From positions 1-8,525 of the forward strand of contig JAMPGN010000184.1 in NCBI GenBank assembly GCA_023663915.1: a stretch of 8,525 nucleotides of DNA. The letters are read 5' to 3'. Below the pieces are notes generated by a model. That model was not told the DNA's origin. It made no database searches and saw only the letters and a list, made by a program, of their open reading frames with translations. Positions 1 through 6,683 of this stretch are shown piece by piece. The position numbers and the translations under genes are program-made. The DNA comes from Eubacterium sp. Lineage in GTDB: Bacteria; Bacillota_A; Clostridia; Lachnospirales; Lachnospiraceae. Within the stretch, counting starts at the first letter, position 1, and each line of letters starts with the position of its first letter.

Positions 1-57
1 TAATATCAACCTATTAATATTAATTTTTTAAATTAATACCTTTGCCGGCAATGCATA

Positions 58-79
58 TAGTAAAATTTTTATTTTACTA
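58..79. promoter_or_regulatory. Palindromic operator candidate for the BlaI-type repressor (left site)
   Basis: A perfect 9-bp inverted repeat, TAGTAAAAT and ATTTTACTA, is separated by TTTT. It lies directly downstream of the -10 box of the leftward promoter and covers its predicted start point. The same ATTTTACTA half-site recurs at 148-156 in the rightward promoter. BlaI/MecI-family repressors bind dyads as dimers, usually near their own promoters. Assigning this dyad to the neighbouring repressor is inference, since the classic staphylococcal site is TACAnnTGTA-like and differs from this one. Confidence 0.6.
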
Positions 80-108
80 ATAATACTTCTTGTTTAGTTT
101 GTTGTCAA
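80..108 (-). promoter_or_regulatory. Leftward sigma-A promoter driving a gene beyond the left edge
   Basis: On the minus strand a perfect -35 TTGACA (108-103) is followed after exactly 17 bp by -10 TATTAT (85-80, 5 of 6 matches). Transcription would start near position 73 and leave the window at position 1. No coding start is convincing in the roughly 70 nt of leader that is visible. The palindrome at 58-79 overlaps the start point, as expected for a repressible target promoter. Confidence 0.65.
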
Positions 109-128
109 TATTTTTCTGCAATATTTTG

Positions 129-157
129 TTGACATTGTAAATAAAATATTTTACTAT
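129..157 (+). promoter_or_regulatory. Rightward sigma-A promoter of the BlaI/M56 operon
   Basis: A perfect -35 TTGACA (129-134) is followed by a 17-bp spacer and -10 TACTAT (152-157, 4 of 6). Transcription would begin near 164, giving a leader of about 87 nt before the ATG at 251. The palindrome at 140-156 fills the spacer and touches the -10, so a bound repressor would block RNA polymerase. Confidence 0.7.
140..156. promoter_or_regulatory. Palindromic operator candidate inside the BlaI/M56 promoter (right site)
   Basis: A 12-bp perfect palindrome TAAAATATTTTA (142-153) extends imperfectly outward and carries the half-site ATTTTACTA (148-156) that also forms the right arm of the 58-79 palindrome. 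It sits between the -35 and -10 of the rightward promoter, a classical repressor position. Autoregulation by the downstream BlaI-type protein is the natural inference. Confidence 0.55.
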
Positions 158-163
158 ATAAAA

Positions 164-207
164 AAACGAATTACGCTCGTTTGCGAGACTTGCCTGCGGC
201 AGACTCG
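164..207 (+). promoter_or_regulatory. Two adjacent leader hairpins in the BlaI/M56 5' UTR
   Basis: The first hairpin pairs AAACGA (164-169) with TCGTTT (177-182) across a 7-nt loop. The second pairs CGAG (184-187) with CTCG (204-207) and GCC (192-194) with GGC (198-200) around the loop TGC, with one mismatch and one bulge between. No T-run follows directly, so a simple intrinsic terminator is unlikely. A close relative of the first hairpin, with the same flanking A-run and trailing TTTGCG, occurs at 7873-7892. Confidence 0.4.
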
Positions 208-250
208 AAAATCCGAAGCTGTTTCTTATATCCATTAAAAAGGTGTGCCA

Positions 251-634
251 ATGAATTACGACTTAAAACCAAAAGAATATGAAATCATGAAATTTATATG
301 GGCGAACGCCCCGGAAGGTGTGACCTTTGGTGAAATTCATGACCATGTGAACAGCCTAGGGAAGAAAGAGTCCCGTCAGAGAGTCAACTGTTTCATACAG
401 TCACTGCTCAGCAAAGATGTCCTCATAGCGACAGGCGAAGACCGCCATAAATTATATGCCCCCGCTATCTCCAGGAAAGAATATGATCAGTTGATGGCAA
501 ACAAACTACTAGACCAATTATTTGACGGTTCACTGAGAACATTTATATCCGCACTGTCCGGTGGTGATGGTCTGTCCGACGAAGATGCGAAAGAACTTCG
601 TAAATTACTACGAGAAAGGAATAAGAAAAAATGA
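251..634 (+). CDS. BlaI/MecI/CopY-family winged-helix transcriptional repressor
   Basis: This is a 127-residue DNA-binding repressor of the Penicillinase_R family, near the usual 120-130 aa. Residues 1-75 form the winged helix, starting LKPKEYEIMKFIW, with recognition-helix sequence around SRQRVNCFIQSLL and the wing near HKLYAP. Residues 76-127 are the helical dimerisation arm, ending in a charged tail. In BlaI/MecI the cognate membrane protease signal leads to cleavage at an Asn-Phe bond; the matching segment here reads SLRTFISAL, with Thr97-Phe98. The ATG at 251 is preferred over the in-frame GTG at 245 because AAGG (240-243) lies 7 nt upstream of it. The stop overlaps the next start as ATGA, so the two genes are translationally coupled. 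The likely role is to repress this operon and the divergent gene off the left edge. Confidence 0.9.
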   Translation: MNYDLKPKEYEIMKFIWANAPEGVTFGEIHDHVNSLGKKESRQRVNCFIQSLLSKDVLIATGEDRHKLYAPAISRKEYDQLMANKLLDQLFDGSLRTFISALSGGDGLSDEDAKELRKLLRERNKKK

Positions 635-1983
635 ACCTGATTTTTGTTATGTCCATAAGCGGCAGTATTGTTTTTTTGTTATATCTGCTTACAAAACCCA
701 TTGCCAGCCGTTATTTTACTGCACATTGGCAATATAATTTTCTAAGAATCTGCCTTTTATTTTATCTGCTTCCTTACCAGTGCCTCCAGGATAAGCTCCT
801 CAAACTTTTCAATCTTATATTTGGAACCGGTGAAGCAGTCAATCCCCTGTGGGATGATATCCATACCTTTGAAGCAAAAAATACCATCTATATAACAACC
901 GACGGAAAAATGCACTATAAGTACTGGTTCCCACTGCTGATTTTTTCTGTCTTCTGGCTCTGCTGCATCATTGTTTCATTATACCGACAGATCAAAAAAT
1001 ATCATGCCTGCCGAAATAATCTTCTGTTGATTTCAGAAACTTCTGACACTGAAATTTTTGAAATAACAGGACAAAACCATACAGGATCGCTGTCTGGCGG
1101 AACAAAACAGATTCGGGTCATGCTCTGCCCTTTTATCAGATCTCCTTTTACCATCGGGGTATTCCGCCCTGTTATTATTCTGCCTAAACAGAATCATACG
1201 GCAGATTCATCGTTATATTTGTCGCATGAATTAAATCACATAAGACATTATGATGCCGTGTGGAAATTCATTGCGTTTATCACGATATTGCTTCATTGGT
1301 ATAACCCTTTGGTCTACCTTCTTTTCTATGAACTATGTGTGGTATGTGAAAAAAATTGTGACGAGAAGGTAACGGAATCCTTAGATGACAATCAGAAAAT
1401 ACACTATGAAAATCTAATCATTGAAGCTGCCCGGCATAAGACTGATATCGAACCACTGTTTGCAGACTCTTTCTCCACAAATAAGAGACAGACAAAAGAG
1501 CGTATACTATTTCTGACAAGAAAAAAACGCAGATTGCCTTGCCAGAAAATCATAACTGCACTCGTGATTTGTATAGCAGCTCTATCAATGCCAATATCCG
1601 TATTAGCTTATCAGCCGTTCCGGTTTTATCACGATGCACAGCCTTATGATTCCAATCAGGATATCATGTACATTTTATTTGATGACGCACCCAGTCCCCT
1701 CAATCTTGATTCCATGATGACACAGCTTGAGCAGCTTGATTTTACCTTATCAAATGAAATAATAATTGATGAATATGGCAATCAGTACATTGTCACTGCT
1801 GAGAGTAAGAAGAATGTCCGTTCCTGCGCTCACGAATACATACATGCAGCCAAAAATAAACATGACAAAAGCGGCAGCGGCTGTATTGTGTCCGTCTATG
1901 AAGGAACATATTGCAAAAAATGTAATTATTGCCTACAGGAGAGTCTTGTAAGCCAAACTACTTTTACAAAGTGCCCTCACTGA
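631..1983 (+). CDS. M56 (BlaR1/MecR1-like) membrane metalloprotease with a Cys/His-rich C-terminal tail
   Basis: This 450-residue polytopic membrane protein is the presumed sensor/protease partner of the upstream repressor. Hydrophobic segments lie near residues 1-20, 35-50, 98-118, 212-233 and 305-327. The zinc-protease motif is HELNH (199-203), and CEKNCDE (239-245) supplies the likely third ligand, Glu240. The final segment, about residues 328-450, should lie outside the cell. It is too short for, and does not resemble, the penicillin-binding sensor domain of BlaR1. Instead it ends with C399, H401, C418, C428, C431, C434, C448 and H450, a pattern suggesting metal binding or disulfides. From memory, similar C-H...C...CxxC...CPH tails occur in other clostridial proteins. 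The ligand is therefore probably not a beta-lactam. The ribosome binding site is GAAAGGA inside the end of the repressor gene, and the 3' end overlaps the convergent LysR gene by 20 bp. Confidence 0.85.
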   Translation: MNLIFVMSISGSIVFLLYLLTKPIASRYFTAHWQYNFLRICLLFYLLPYQCLQDKLLKLFNLIFGTGEAVNPLWDDIHTFEAKNTIYITTDGKMHYKYWFPLLIFSVFWLCCIIVSLYRQIKKYHACRNNLLLISETSDTEIFEITGQNHTGSLSGGTKQIRVMLCPFIRSPFTIGVFRPVIILPKQNHTADSSLYLSHELNHIRHYDAVWKFIAFITILLHWYNPLVYLLFYELCVVCEKNCDEKVTESLDDNQKIHYENLIIEAARHKTDIEPLFADSFSTNKRQTKERILFLTRKKRRLPCQKIITALVICIAALSMPISVLAYQPFRFYHDAQPYDSNQDIMYILFDDAPSPLNLDSMMTQLEQLDFTLSNEIIIDEYGNQYIVTAESKKNVRSCAHEYIHAAKNKHDKSGSGCIVSVYEGTYCKKCNYCLQESLVSQTTFTKCPH

Positions 1984-2806
1984 CTAGTTTATCCTTCCGC
2001 ATAATCCTATAACAATTAATTCTCGGCGCCTCAAAATCAACCAATTCAATCCGCCTCAACTCTTTCTGGTCAATATACGGCGCGGCAAGACTTTCCGGCA
2101 CGAAACTGATCCCGTTAAAAGTAATCAGATACGGAATTAGTTTCGTACTGTTATCAATCTCAAACCCGAACTGATAATGCGGTGGAAAAAGTTCTCTGAT
2201 AAAAACCCCCACTTCCTGGAGGGCAAAATTACAGTACAAATAATTGGAACATATCAATTCTTCTTTCGTAATGCCGCGCTCGTAGTCCGTATTCTCATAG
2301 CCTGTGACAAGTGCCAGCTCGTCCGTGGCAAATATGTCGCATCGGAATCCCGCATGATAAAAGGGCAGATAGGAATATGCCACATCTAACAGATTGTCCT
2401 GTATCGCCTGTAACAGATCGTTAGAATGCCCGATCGTGATCTTCACCGAATGTTCCGGATGCGTCTCCATATACTCCTTAATCACCGGAAAAAGATAACA
2501 TTCATAGATCGTATTCGTGGTGCCGATGCGAAACGTATCTGCGTACTTTTTCAAAGAATTGACTTCCTGGATACCCGCGCTCTGCAGCTCTAAGATTCGT
2601 CTGGCATAAAAAAGAAACGTTTCTCCTTCTTTGCTCAACGTCACCTTCCTTTTATTCCTGTCAAAAAGCTGTTTGCCTATCTCCCGTTCCAGTTCCGCGA
2701 TCCGGTTTGTCACTGTGGACTGGGCTATAAACAACGCATCCGCCGTCTTAGTGAAATTCCGGTATTCTGCCAATGTGATGAAAGTCTGTAAAGATTGTGT
2801 GTCCAT
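1964..2806 (-). CDS. LysR-type transcriptional regulator
   Basis: This 280-residue protein is slightly shorter than the usual 290-310. Residues 1-60 are a typical LysR winged helix-turn-helix (SLQTFITLAEYRNFTKTADA, then QSTVTNRIAELEREIGKQLF). A linker helix leads to a periplasmic-binding-protein-like effector domain starting near residue 92 (FRIGTTNTIYECYLFPVIKE). The ATG at 2806 has an excellent AAAGGAG (2819-2813) 6 nt upstream. The 118 bp between it and the toxin gene show no strong sigma-A promoter. No divergent target gene is adjacent, so the regulon cannot be inferred; the nearest genes upstream, the toxin-antitoxin pair, run in the same direction. The 3' end overlaps the convergent M56 protease gene. 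Confidence 0.92.
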   Translation of the reverse strand: MDTQSLQTFITLAEYRNFTKTADALFIAQSTVTNRIAELEREIGKQLFDRNKRKVTLSKEGETFLFYARRILELQSAGIQEVNSLKKYADTFRIGTTNTIYECYLFPVIKEYMETHPEHSVKITIGHSNDLLQAIQDNLLDVAYSYLPFYHAGFRCDIFATDELALVTGYENTDYERGITKEELICSNYLYCNFALQEVGVFIRELFPPHYQFGFEIDNSTKLIPYLITFNGISFVPESLAAPYIDQKELRRIELVDFEAPRINCYRIMRKDKLVSEGTL

Positions 2807-2937
2807 GTGAGGCTCCTTTGATGGGATTATGATTTATCACTATTATTACAGTAATCCGCAGACTGTGCAGCACTCAGAAAATATTCCGAAACGGAGACCA
2901 AAGCGAAACAAATTATTGTAAGAGAATCTTATCGATA

Positions 2938-3216
2938 TCAAAACAAGTCGCTATGGCTTCCTGTTCTGATCAATTTTAATATCAATACTTCCTGCTCAAC
3001 CTTATAAACAAGCAGCCAATCCGTTTCAATATGGCATTCCCGCATATTTTTATAATTACGAGAATTGACTAGCGCATGATCCCTATGTTTTTCCGGCAGC
3101 GGCTGTTCATTTATAAGCAGAGTGATTACTTCCTGCAATTTATCAGGATCACAGCCGCGTTTCATCGCCAATTTATAATCTTTCTTAAATTGTCCGGTGA
3201 ACTCCGGTCTAAGCAT
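2938..3216 (-). CDS. yafQ: YafQ-family (RelE/ParE superfamily) mRNA interferase toxin
   Basis: This 92-residue toxin matches E. coli YafQ along its length. YafQ is a ribosome-dependent endoribonuclease that cuts mRNA during translation. The residues implicated in YafQ activity all appear to be kept: His47 (in RDHAL), His62, Asp66 and Trp67 (in ECHIETDWLLVYK), Arg84, His88 and Phe92 (in RTGSHSDLF). The toxin is therefore probably active. Its ATG lies inside the antitoxin gene (8-nt overlap, ATGCTTAG), and GGAGG within the last antitoxin codons sits 6 nt upstream, so translation is coupled to the antitoxin. Antitoxin-first order is normal for the family. Confidence 0.93.
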   Translation of the reverse strand: MLRPEFTGQFKKDYKLAMKRGCDPDKLQEVITLLINEQPLPEKHRDHALVNSRNYKNMRECHIETDWLLVYKVEQEVLILKLIRTGSHSDLF

Positions 3217-3475
3217 TTAACGCCTCCATTAACGCCTCTACACTATCGTAAGGTCCATACATATCCTCATCATTTTCCGCCGCCTCCATTGCCGCTTGCG
3301 TAACCGCATTCGGAACATTACGACTAATGGAAAACGGTATCTGCTGCTCCCTTACAGATTGTCTCAAAAAAATATTGAATGCTGTTGAAAGGCTCATTCC
3401 CAAATCAGCAAACAGAGAATCCGCCTGCGCCTTCAGTTCCTCATCTACACGAAAAGTAACATTTACGCTCTTCAT
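3209..3475 (-). CDS. dinJ: RelB/DinJ-family ribbon-helix-helix antitoxin
   Basis: This 88-residue protein begins SVNVTFRVDEELKAQADSLF, followed by LGMSLSTAFNIFLRQSV. This is the classic DinJ/RelB ribbon-helix-helix fold that dimerises and binds the operon promoter. The C-terminal part, ending in the acidic DEDMYGPYDSVEALMEAL, would wrap around and neutralise the YafQ-type toxin. The start at 3475 is preceded by a G-run (3486-3481) 5 nt away, an atypical but plausible Shine-Dalgarno sequence that can pair with CCUCC through one G-U wobble. The pair most likely represses its own promoter at 3561-3589, as relatives do. Confidence 0.92.
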   Translation of the reverse strand: MKSVNVTFRVDEELKAQADSLFADLGMSLSTAFNIFLRQSVREQQIPFSISRNVPNAVTQAAMEAAENDEDMYGPYDSVEALMEALNA

Positions 3476-3560
3476 ATCATCCCCCCATTTACAGGCATTT
3501 CAAATTTTATTCCTGCTCCTTATGAATACTCTCGACTTAATATCTATCAATCTTATAAAT

Positions 3561-3589
3561 AGTATATTTATTATTATCAAACAAGTCAA
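3561..3589 (-). promoter_or_regulatory. Sigma-A promoter of the toxin-antitoxin operon
   Basis: On the minus strand, -35 TTGACT (3589-3584) and -10 TATACT (3566-3561) are separated by exactly 17 bp, each matching consensus at 5 of 6 positions. The start point would fall near 3554, leaving a leader of about 80 nt before the antitoxin ATG at 3475. A palindromic DinJ-type operator was not clearly recognised in the leader. Confidence 0.65.
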
Positions 3590-3590
3590 T

Positions 3591-3627
3591 AAATTATGTG
3601 TATTTATTGTGCAAATTATGTGCATTT
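3591..3627. repeat. Direct repeat with 22-bp spacing upstream of the toxin-antitoxin promoter
   Basis: AAATTATGTGTATTT (3591-3605) recurs as AAATTATGTGCATTT (3613-3627), 14 of 15 identical, with a start-to-start distance of 22 bp, or two helical turns. The copies lie immediately upstream of the -35 box of the antitoxin promoter on the minus strand. They could be a pair of protein-binding sites on one face of the DNA. No function is shown. Confidence 0.5.
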
Positions 3628-3670
3628 TCTGATATCAATAATCATCCCACCGATCCGATCATCGAGTCAC

Positions 3671-4504
3671 CTAGGAAATACGTGATTCTTTTCTTTTCCC
3701 AATTATCCCACCAACCCCAGCCACCACACAGACACCCATACAAACGCTCACGCACACACCGACGACCACTGCCGCATACTGTCCGAATCCGTCCCACTCG
3801 TTATGGTACAGTCTCTTTGCAAAAGGCAGCGCCAGTACAATGAGAAGATACCAGAATGCCGGTACGATTACCTTCCATCCTGCCTTCCGCGCCATCTGAT
3901 CAAACACGTAGCTACGGATTACCGATGCCATCCAATAAATGACACACAAAAAAGTAAAATACGACACCGTTCCGATCAGCGTATGCAGTCTGTCATGCGT
4001 CAGCCAGCCGTTCAGGAAACCATTTTTCTCCAAAATCACAGGCAGGTAAATAGATACCGTGATGCGGATACCATTCACAAAAATGGTAGAAACATAGGCA
4101 AAAACCATGCTGAATCCAAACCATAAATATTTTTTGCACAGATCCAAAACCGGAAAAGAAAATACCAGCATCAGAAAAGTCAAAAGCAGAAATCGGCTTC
4201 CCGCACACGGTGCAGCAATCAGAAATTGATGGAAATGATTGACGTATCCCTGATGCGGAAGATATTCAAAAGAAATACCGCTAAGGACACTAACCCACCG
4301 GGTGGTGGGTGTCAGTATCCATGTAAGGGCATCACTGTCGCTTGTCCTGCAAAAATAATTCATCACAAGCACAATTACGGCGATGGCTATGCATAACGGT
4401 AAATTCATGCATAAAATTTTTCTAATTTGTAGGCTTTGTATTTTAGCCCGCAGGAACGATGCAGCGATAAAATTCGTTTCTTTCTCTTTCATATTTTTTA
4501 TCAT
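3671..4504 (-). CDS. Exosortase/archaeosortase-family transmembrane sorting enzyme (possibly exosortase K type)
   Basis: This very hydrophobic protein (about 277 aa from this start) should cleave and process C-terminal sorting signals at the membrane. The family signature residues are visible: Cys100 in APCAGSRFL, Arg147 in VNGIRI and His174 in HDRLHTLIG, the Cys-Arg-His set of exosortases. Membrane segments lie near residues 30-52, 104-122, 126-158, 175-197, 212-230 and 243-268. The gene follows the VIT-VWA gene, whose stop is at 4549; that protein carries a matching C-terminal signal, so the two look like an enzyme-substrate operon. The start is uncertain. An in-frame TTG at 4543 would leave 5 bp after the upstream stop but lacks a ribosome binding site. 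The ATGs at 4504 and 4492 are alternatives with only weak AGAAGAG-like sites. Translational coupling is likely. Subfamily K is suggested from memory and is unverified. The last helix is unusually rich in Val, Gly and Cys. Confidence 0.82.
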   Translation of the reverse strand: MIKNMKEKETNFIAASFLRAKIQSLQIRKILCMNLPLCIAIAVIVLVMNYFCRTSDSDALTWILTPTTRWVSVLSGISFEYLPHQGYVNHFHQFLIAAPCAGSRFLLLTFLMLVFSFPVLDLCKKYLWFGFSMVFAYVSTIFVNGIRITVSIYLPVILEKNGFLNGWLTHDRLHTLIGTVSYFTFLCVIYWMASVIRSYVFDQMARKAGWKVIVPAFWYLLIVLALPFAKRLYHNEWDGFGQYAAVVVGVCVSVCMGVCVVAGVGGIIGKRKESRIS

Positions 4505-4548
4505 TCTCTTCTCATTTTTTCCATGCTTAAAATCATTTACCAAAGTAT

Positions 4549-6558
4549 TCAGCCAACTTTATGGCGAAAATGCTTTTTCACAACAACCGATATCACCATA
4601 ACCACCGCGAGCATTCCCAAAAGCAATGCCATATTCGGCTCCGAGCCAACCCTATAACCTACCGCCAGATTGGACACCTCAAGCGGCAATGGCAGCGGCT
4701 GGTCTACGTCTGTGCCCTCGCCGTCTGGATTCCGTACAACATCCAGCACTGCTATAAAAGAGGTATACGGAGTTATCATATGGTAATTCAATCCGATCTG
4801 TGTCACCTCTTGCTGCACTTCCGGGTTATCCCCACTCGCACCGTAATCGGTTAGCCGCTCCACGCGTTTACGCGCCCACAGATAACCTACCGCATCATTC
4901 TGACCGGATATTGCATCGGCTACATGAATACTCTCCGAATACGCCCCGCCACCGGTCATTCCTTTTACTTTAATCGTTCCTGCCGCCTCTCCTTTCCATT
5001 TCCCCAAAAGGACGATCGGCTTCTGCGCATAAAGCGTAGGCAGGGTGGCAGGCTCCACGTCATAAGCGTCAAACCCTTCAAACGAAACCTCGATATCCGT
5101 CAAAACAGGCGACTGTATGTAAGTGCGGAAACGTTCTGCCGCCTCCGGCGCTTCGTCCTCATCGGTGACGACAAAAGATTCCCCCTGACCGATCGTGGCG
5201 ATTCCGTTAATCAGATGACGGTTGACGGCAGTTCCAATTCCAAAGGAAAAGAAATCCGCCTTGTTCAGATTATCATTTATCAGATCAAAAACCTCCGATT
5301 CTCCATATACATATCCGTCACTTATAATCACAATACTACGTGCCGTATTTTTCTCTTCGGGAATGCGCAGCGCATCTTCCAGCGCAGACGCAAGTTCGGT
5401 TCCGCCTGCCCCGTCCTGCCCGTTAATCATACGGATCGCTTTGTTAATGTTTTCTTTTGTCGCCGGCAGGGAACGGGGCGCTAACTTAAGCGAATTCCCG
5501 GAAAACAAGATCAAATTGAAAGTATCCGTTTCCCGCAAACCGGAAACCAGATTGTTGATCAGTTTCTTTGCCGTATCCAGTGGAAACCCGTACATCGAAC
5601 CGGACACATCCAGCACAAAAATGTATTCTCTGGGCGGAATCTCCTCCGTCTCGTAACGCTCCGGCGGCTGTATCATCAGCATAAAAGTATTTTCCTTTTC
5701 ATTCTGGCTCGTAATCAGCCCCGTGCTGATCTGCTCGCCATTCAGCTTATAATCCAGAATAAAGTCACGGTTCCCGGCATAGTCCGCCGGATCTGCCAAG
5801 CTCACGTGCGCCGTCGTGTTTTCATCCCACCCGATATGGATCTCGTGCGAACTGCTCGTTAGGGACGTGATCGGCACACCGGAAGAAACCGTTACGTCGA
5901 TATGGTATTCGTCAGATGGTGTTGTACCTTCCGGAAGGTAAGGCGTCGCCGCCCACTCTTCCCGGTTTCCGGTATCGTCCATCACCGGTCCGACATAGCG
6001 CGGACCAACGACTGTCGGATAAACATATTCATACACTCCCTCGCAGGGCGTAATCAGTTCCGTGTAATGCAGTTCAATCTCCACTTTATCTCCGGGCATG
6101 ATATTCGCGACATCCATCGTGAACACGTTTGCCCTCTGCTCAGATAACATGGAGGCGCTTTTTCCTTCACTTTTGGCAGTTTCAAATTCTTCTTTGGCTT
6201 CCTCTTTTTCCTTGATGGTTGCCGTCACGGTCTGATTTCCGATCCGCATCTGCATACCGTGTATCGTAACTTTGGTCGATGCCGGAAAAACATAGCTTGC
6301 ATTGATCGGTTTCGTCCCCTCATTGGCATACGTCTGCACCACATAAGTATCCGCAATAATGCCTTGTATCGTCGTTGTCACGTCGGTGCTTTTCAAGGGA
6401 AAACTGTCAACCCCAATCTCCTCGCTCTCGACGTAAAAATAAGGCGACCTTGTCTTGTCCTCATTCTCCGTCTTTTCCTCTGCATGTGCTGTGGGAACGT
6501 AACTTGTAAGCAGAAGAAGCATGGATAAGAAACATAGTATTTTTCTGTGCTTTTTCAT
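4549..6558 (-). CDS. Secreted VIT-VWA domain protein with C-terminal exosortase-type sorting signal
   Basis: This is a 669-residue surface protein related to inter-alpha-trypsin-inhibitor heavy chains. The start is ATG 6558 because AAAGGA lies 8 nt upstream; an in-frame ATG at 6648 would add 30 residues ahead of the signal peptide. Residues 1-26 are a signal peptide (MKKHRKILC, hydrophobic core, cleavage after AHA). Residues 55-190 are a VIT domain with NASYVFPAS, EKEEAKEEFETAKSEGK and ANIMPGDKVEIELHY. Residues 311-480 are a VWA domain with a complete metal-ion-dependent adhesion site: Asp317, Ser319 and Ser321 in DVSGSM, Thr387, and Asp414 in ISDG. After a further beta-rich region the protein ends in GSEPN (638-642), a membrane helix (643-660) and the basic tail KKHFRHK (661-667), the tripartite layout of exosortase substrates. 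The exosortase gene follows directly. The expected role is a metal-dependent adhesion or surface protein. No convincing promoter is seen in the 202-bp upstream gap. Confidence 0.9.
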   Translation of the reverse strand: MKKHRKILCFLSMLLLLTSYVPTAHAEEKTENEDKTRSPYFYVESEEIGVDSFPLKSTDVTTTIQGIIADTYVVQTYANEGTKPINASYVFPASTKVTIHGMQMRIGNQTVTATIKEKEEAKEEFETAKSEGKSASMLSEQRANVFTMDVANIMPGDKVEIELHYTELITPCEGVYEYVYPTVVGPRYVGPVMDDTGNREEWAATPYLPEGTTPSDEYHIDVTVSSGVPITSLTSSSHEIHIGWDENTTAHVSLADPADYAGNRDFILDYKLNGEQISTGLITSQNEKENTFMLMIQPPERYETEEIPPREYIFVLDVSGSMYGFPLDTAKKLINNLVSGLRETDTFNLILFSGNSLKLAPRSLPATKENINKAIRMINGQDGAGGTELASALEDALRIPEEKNTARSIVIISDGYVYGESEVFDLINDNLNKADFFSFGIGTAVNRHLINGIATIGQGESFVVTDEDEAPEAAERFRTYIQSPVLTDIEVSFEGFDAYDVEPATLPTLYAQKPIVLLGKWKGEAAGTIKVKGMTGGGAYSESIHVADAISGQNDAVGYLWARKRVERLTDYGASGDNPEVQQEVTQIGLNYHMITPYTSFIAVLDVVRNPDGEGTDVDQPLPLPLEVSNLAVGYRVGSEPNMALLLGMLAVVMVISVVVKKHFRHKVG

Positions 6559-6683
6559 ATGGAACATCCTTTCGTTATAATTTGTGCTGAAGTATTGTGC
6601 GACTTGGAACTTCTTCGCGGAACACATTGGCATCCTCACAGTCGTCACTGCATATCCAGAAGTTCTTCTTAGACCATGCTACC

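Noticed and set aside
3476..3499. An 8-codon upstream ORF (ATG at 3499, encoding MPVNGGMI) whose stop overlaps the antitoxin start
   Set aside because: AGGA is about 12 nt from its start, which is too far for a good ribosome binding site, and an ORF this short arises easily by chance.
4924..5656. Long plus-strand ORFs inside the VIT-VWA gene
   Set aside because: They are antisense shadows with Arg/Ser/Pro-rich composition and no recognisable domain. The minus-strand frame has a complete VWA domain.
6559..6648. N-terminal extension of the VIT-VWA protein to an ATG at 6648
   Set aside because: The extension would precede a clear signal peptide, while AAAGGA is well placed for the ATG at 6558.
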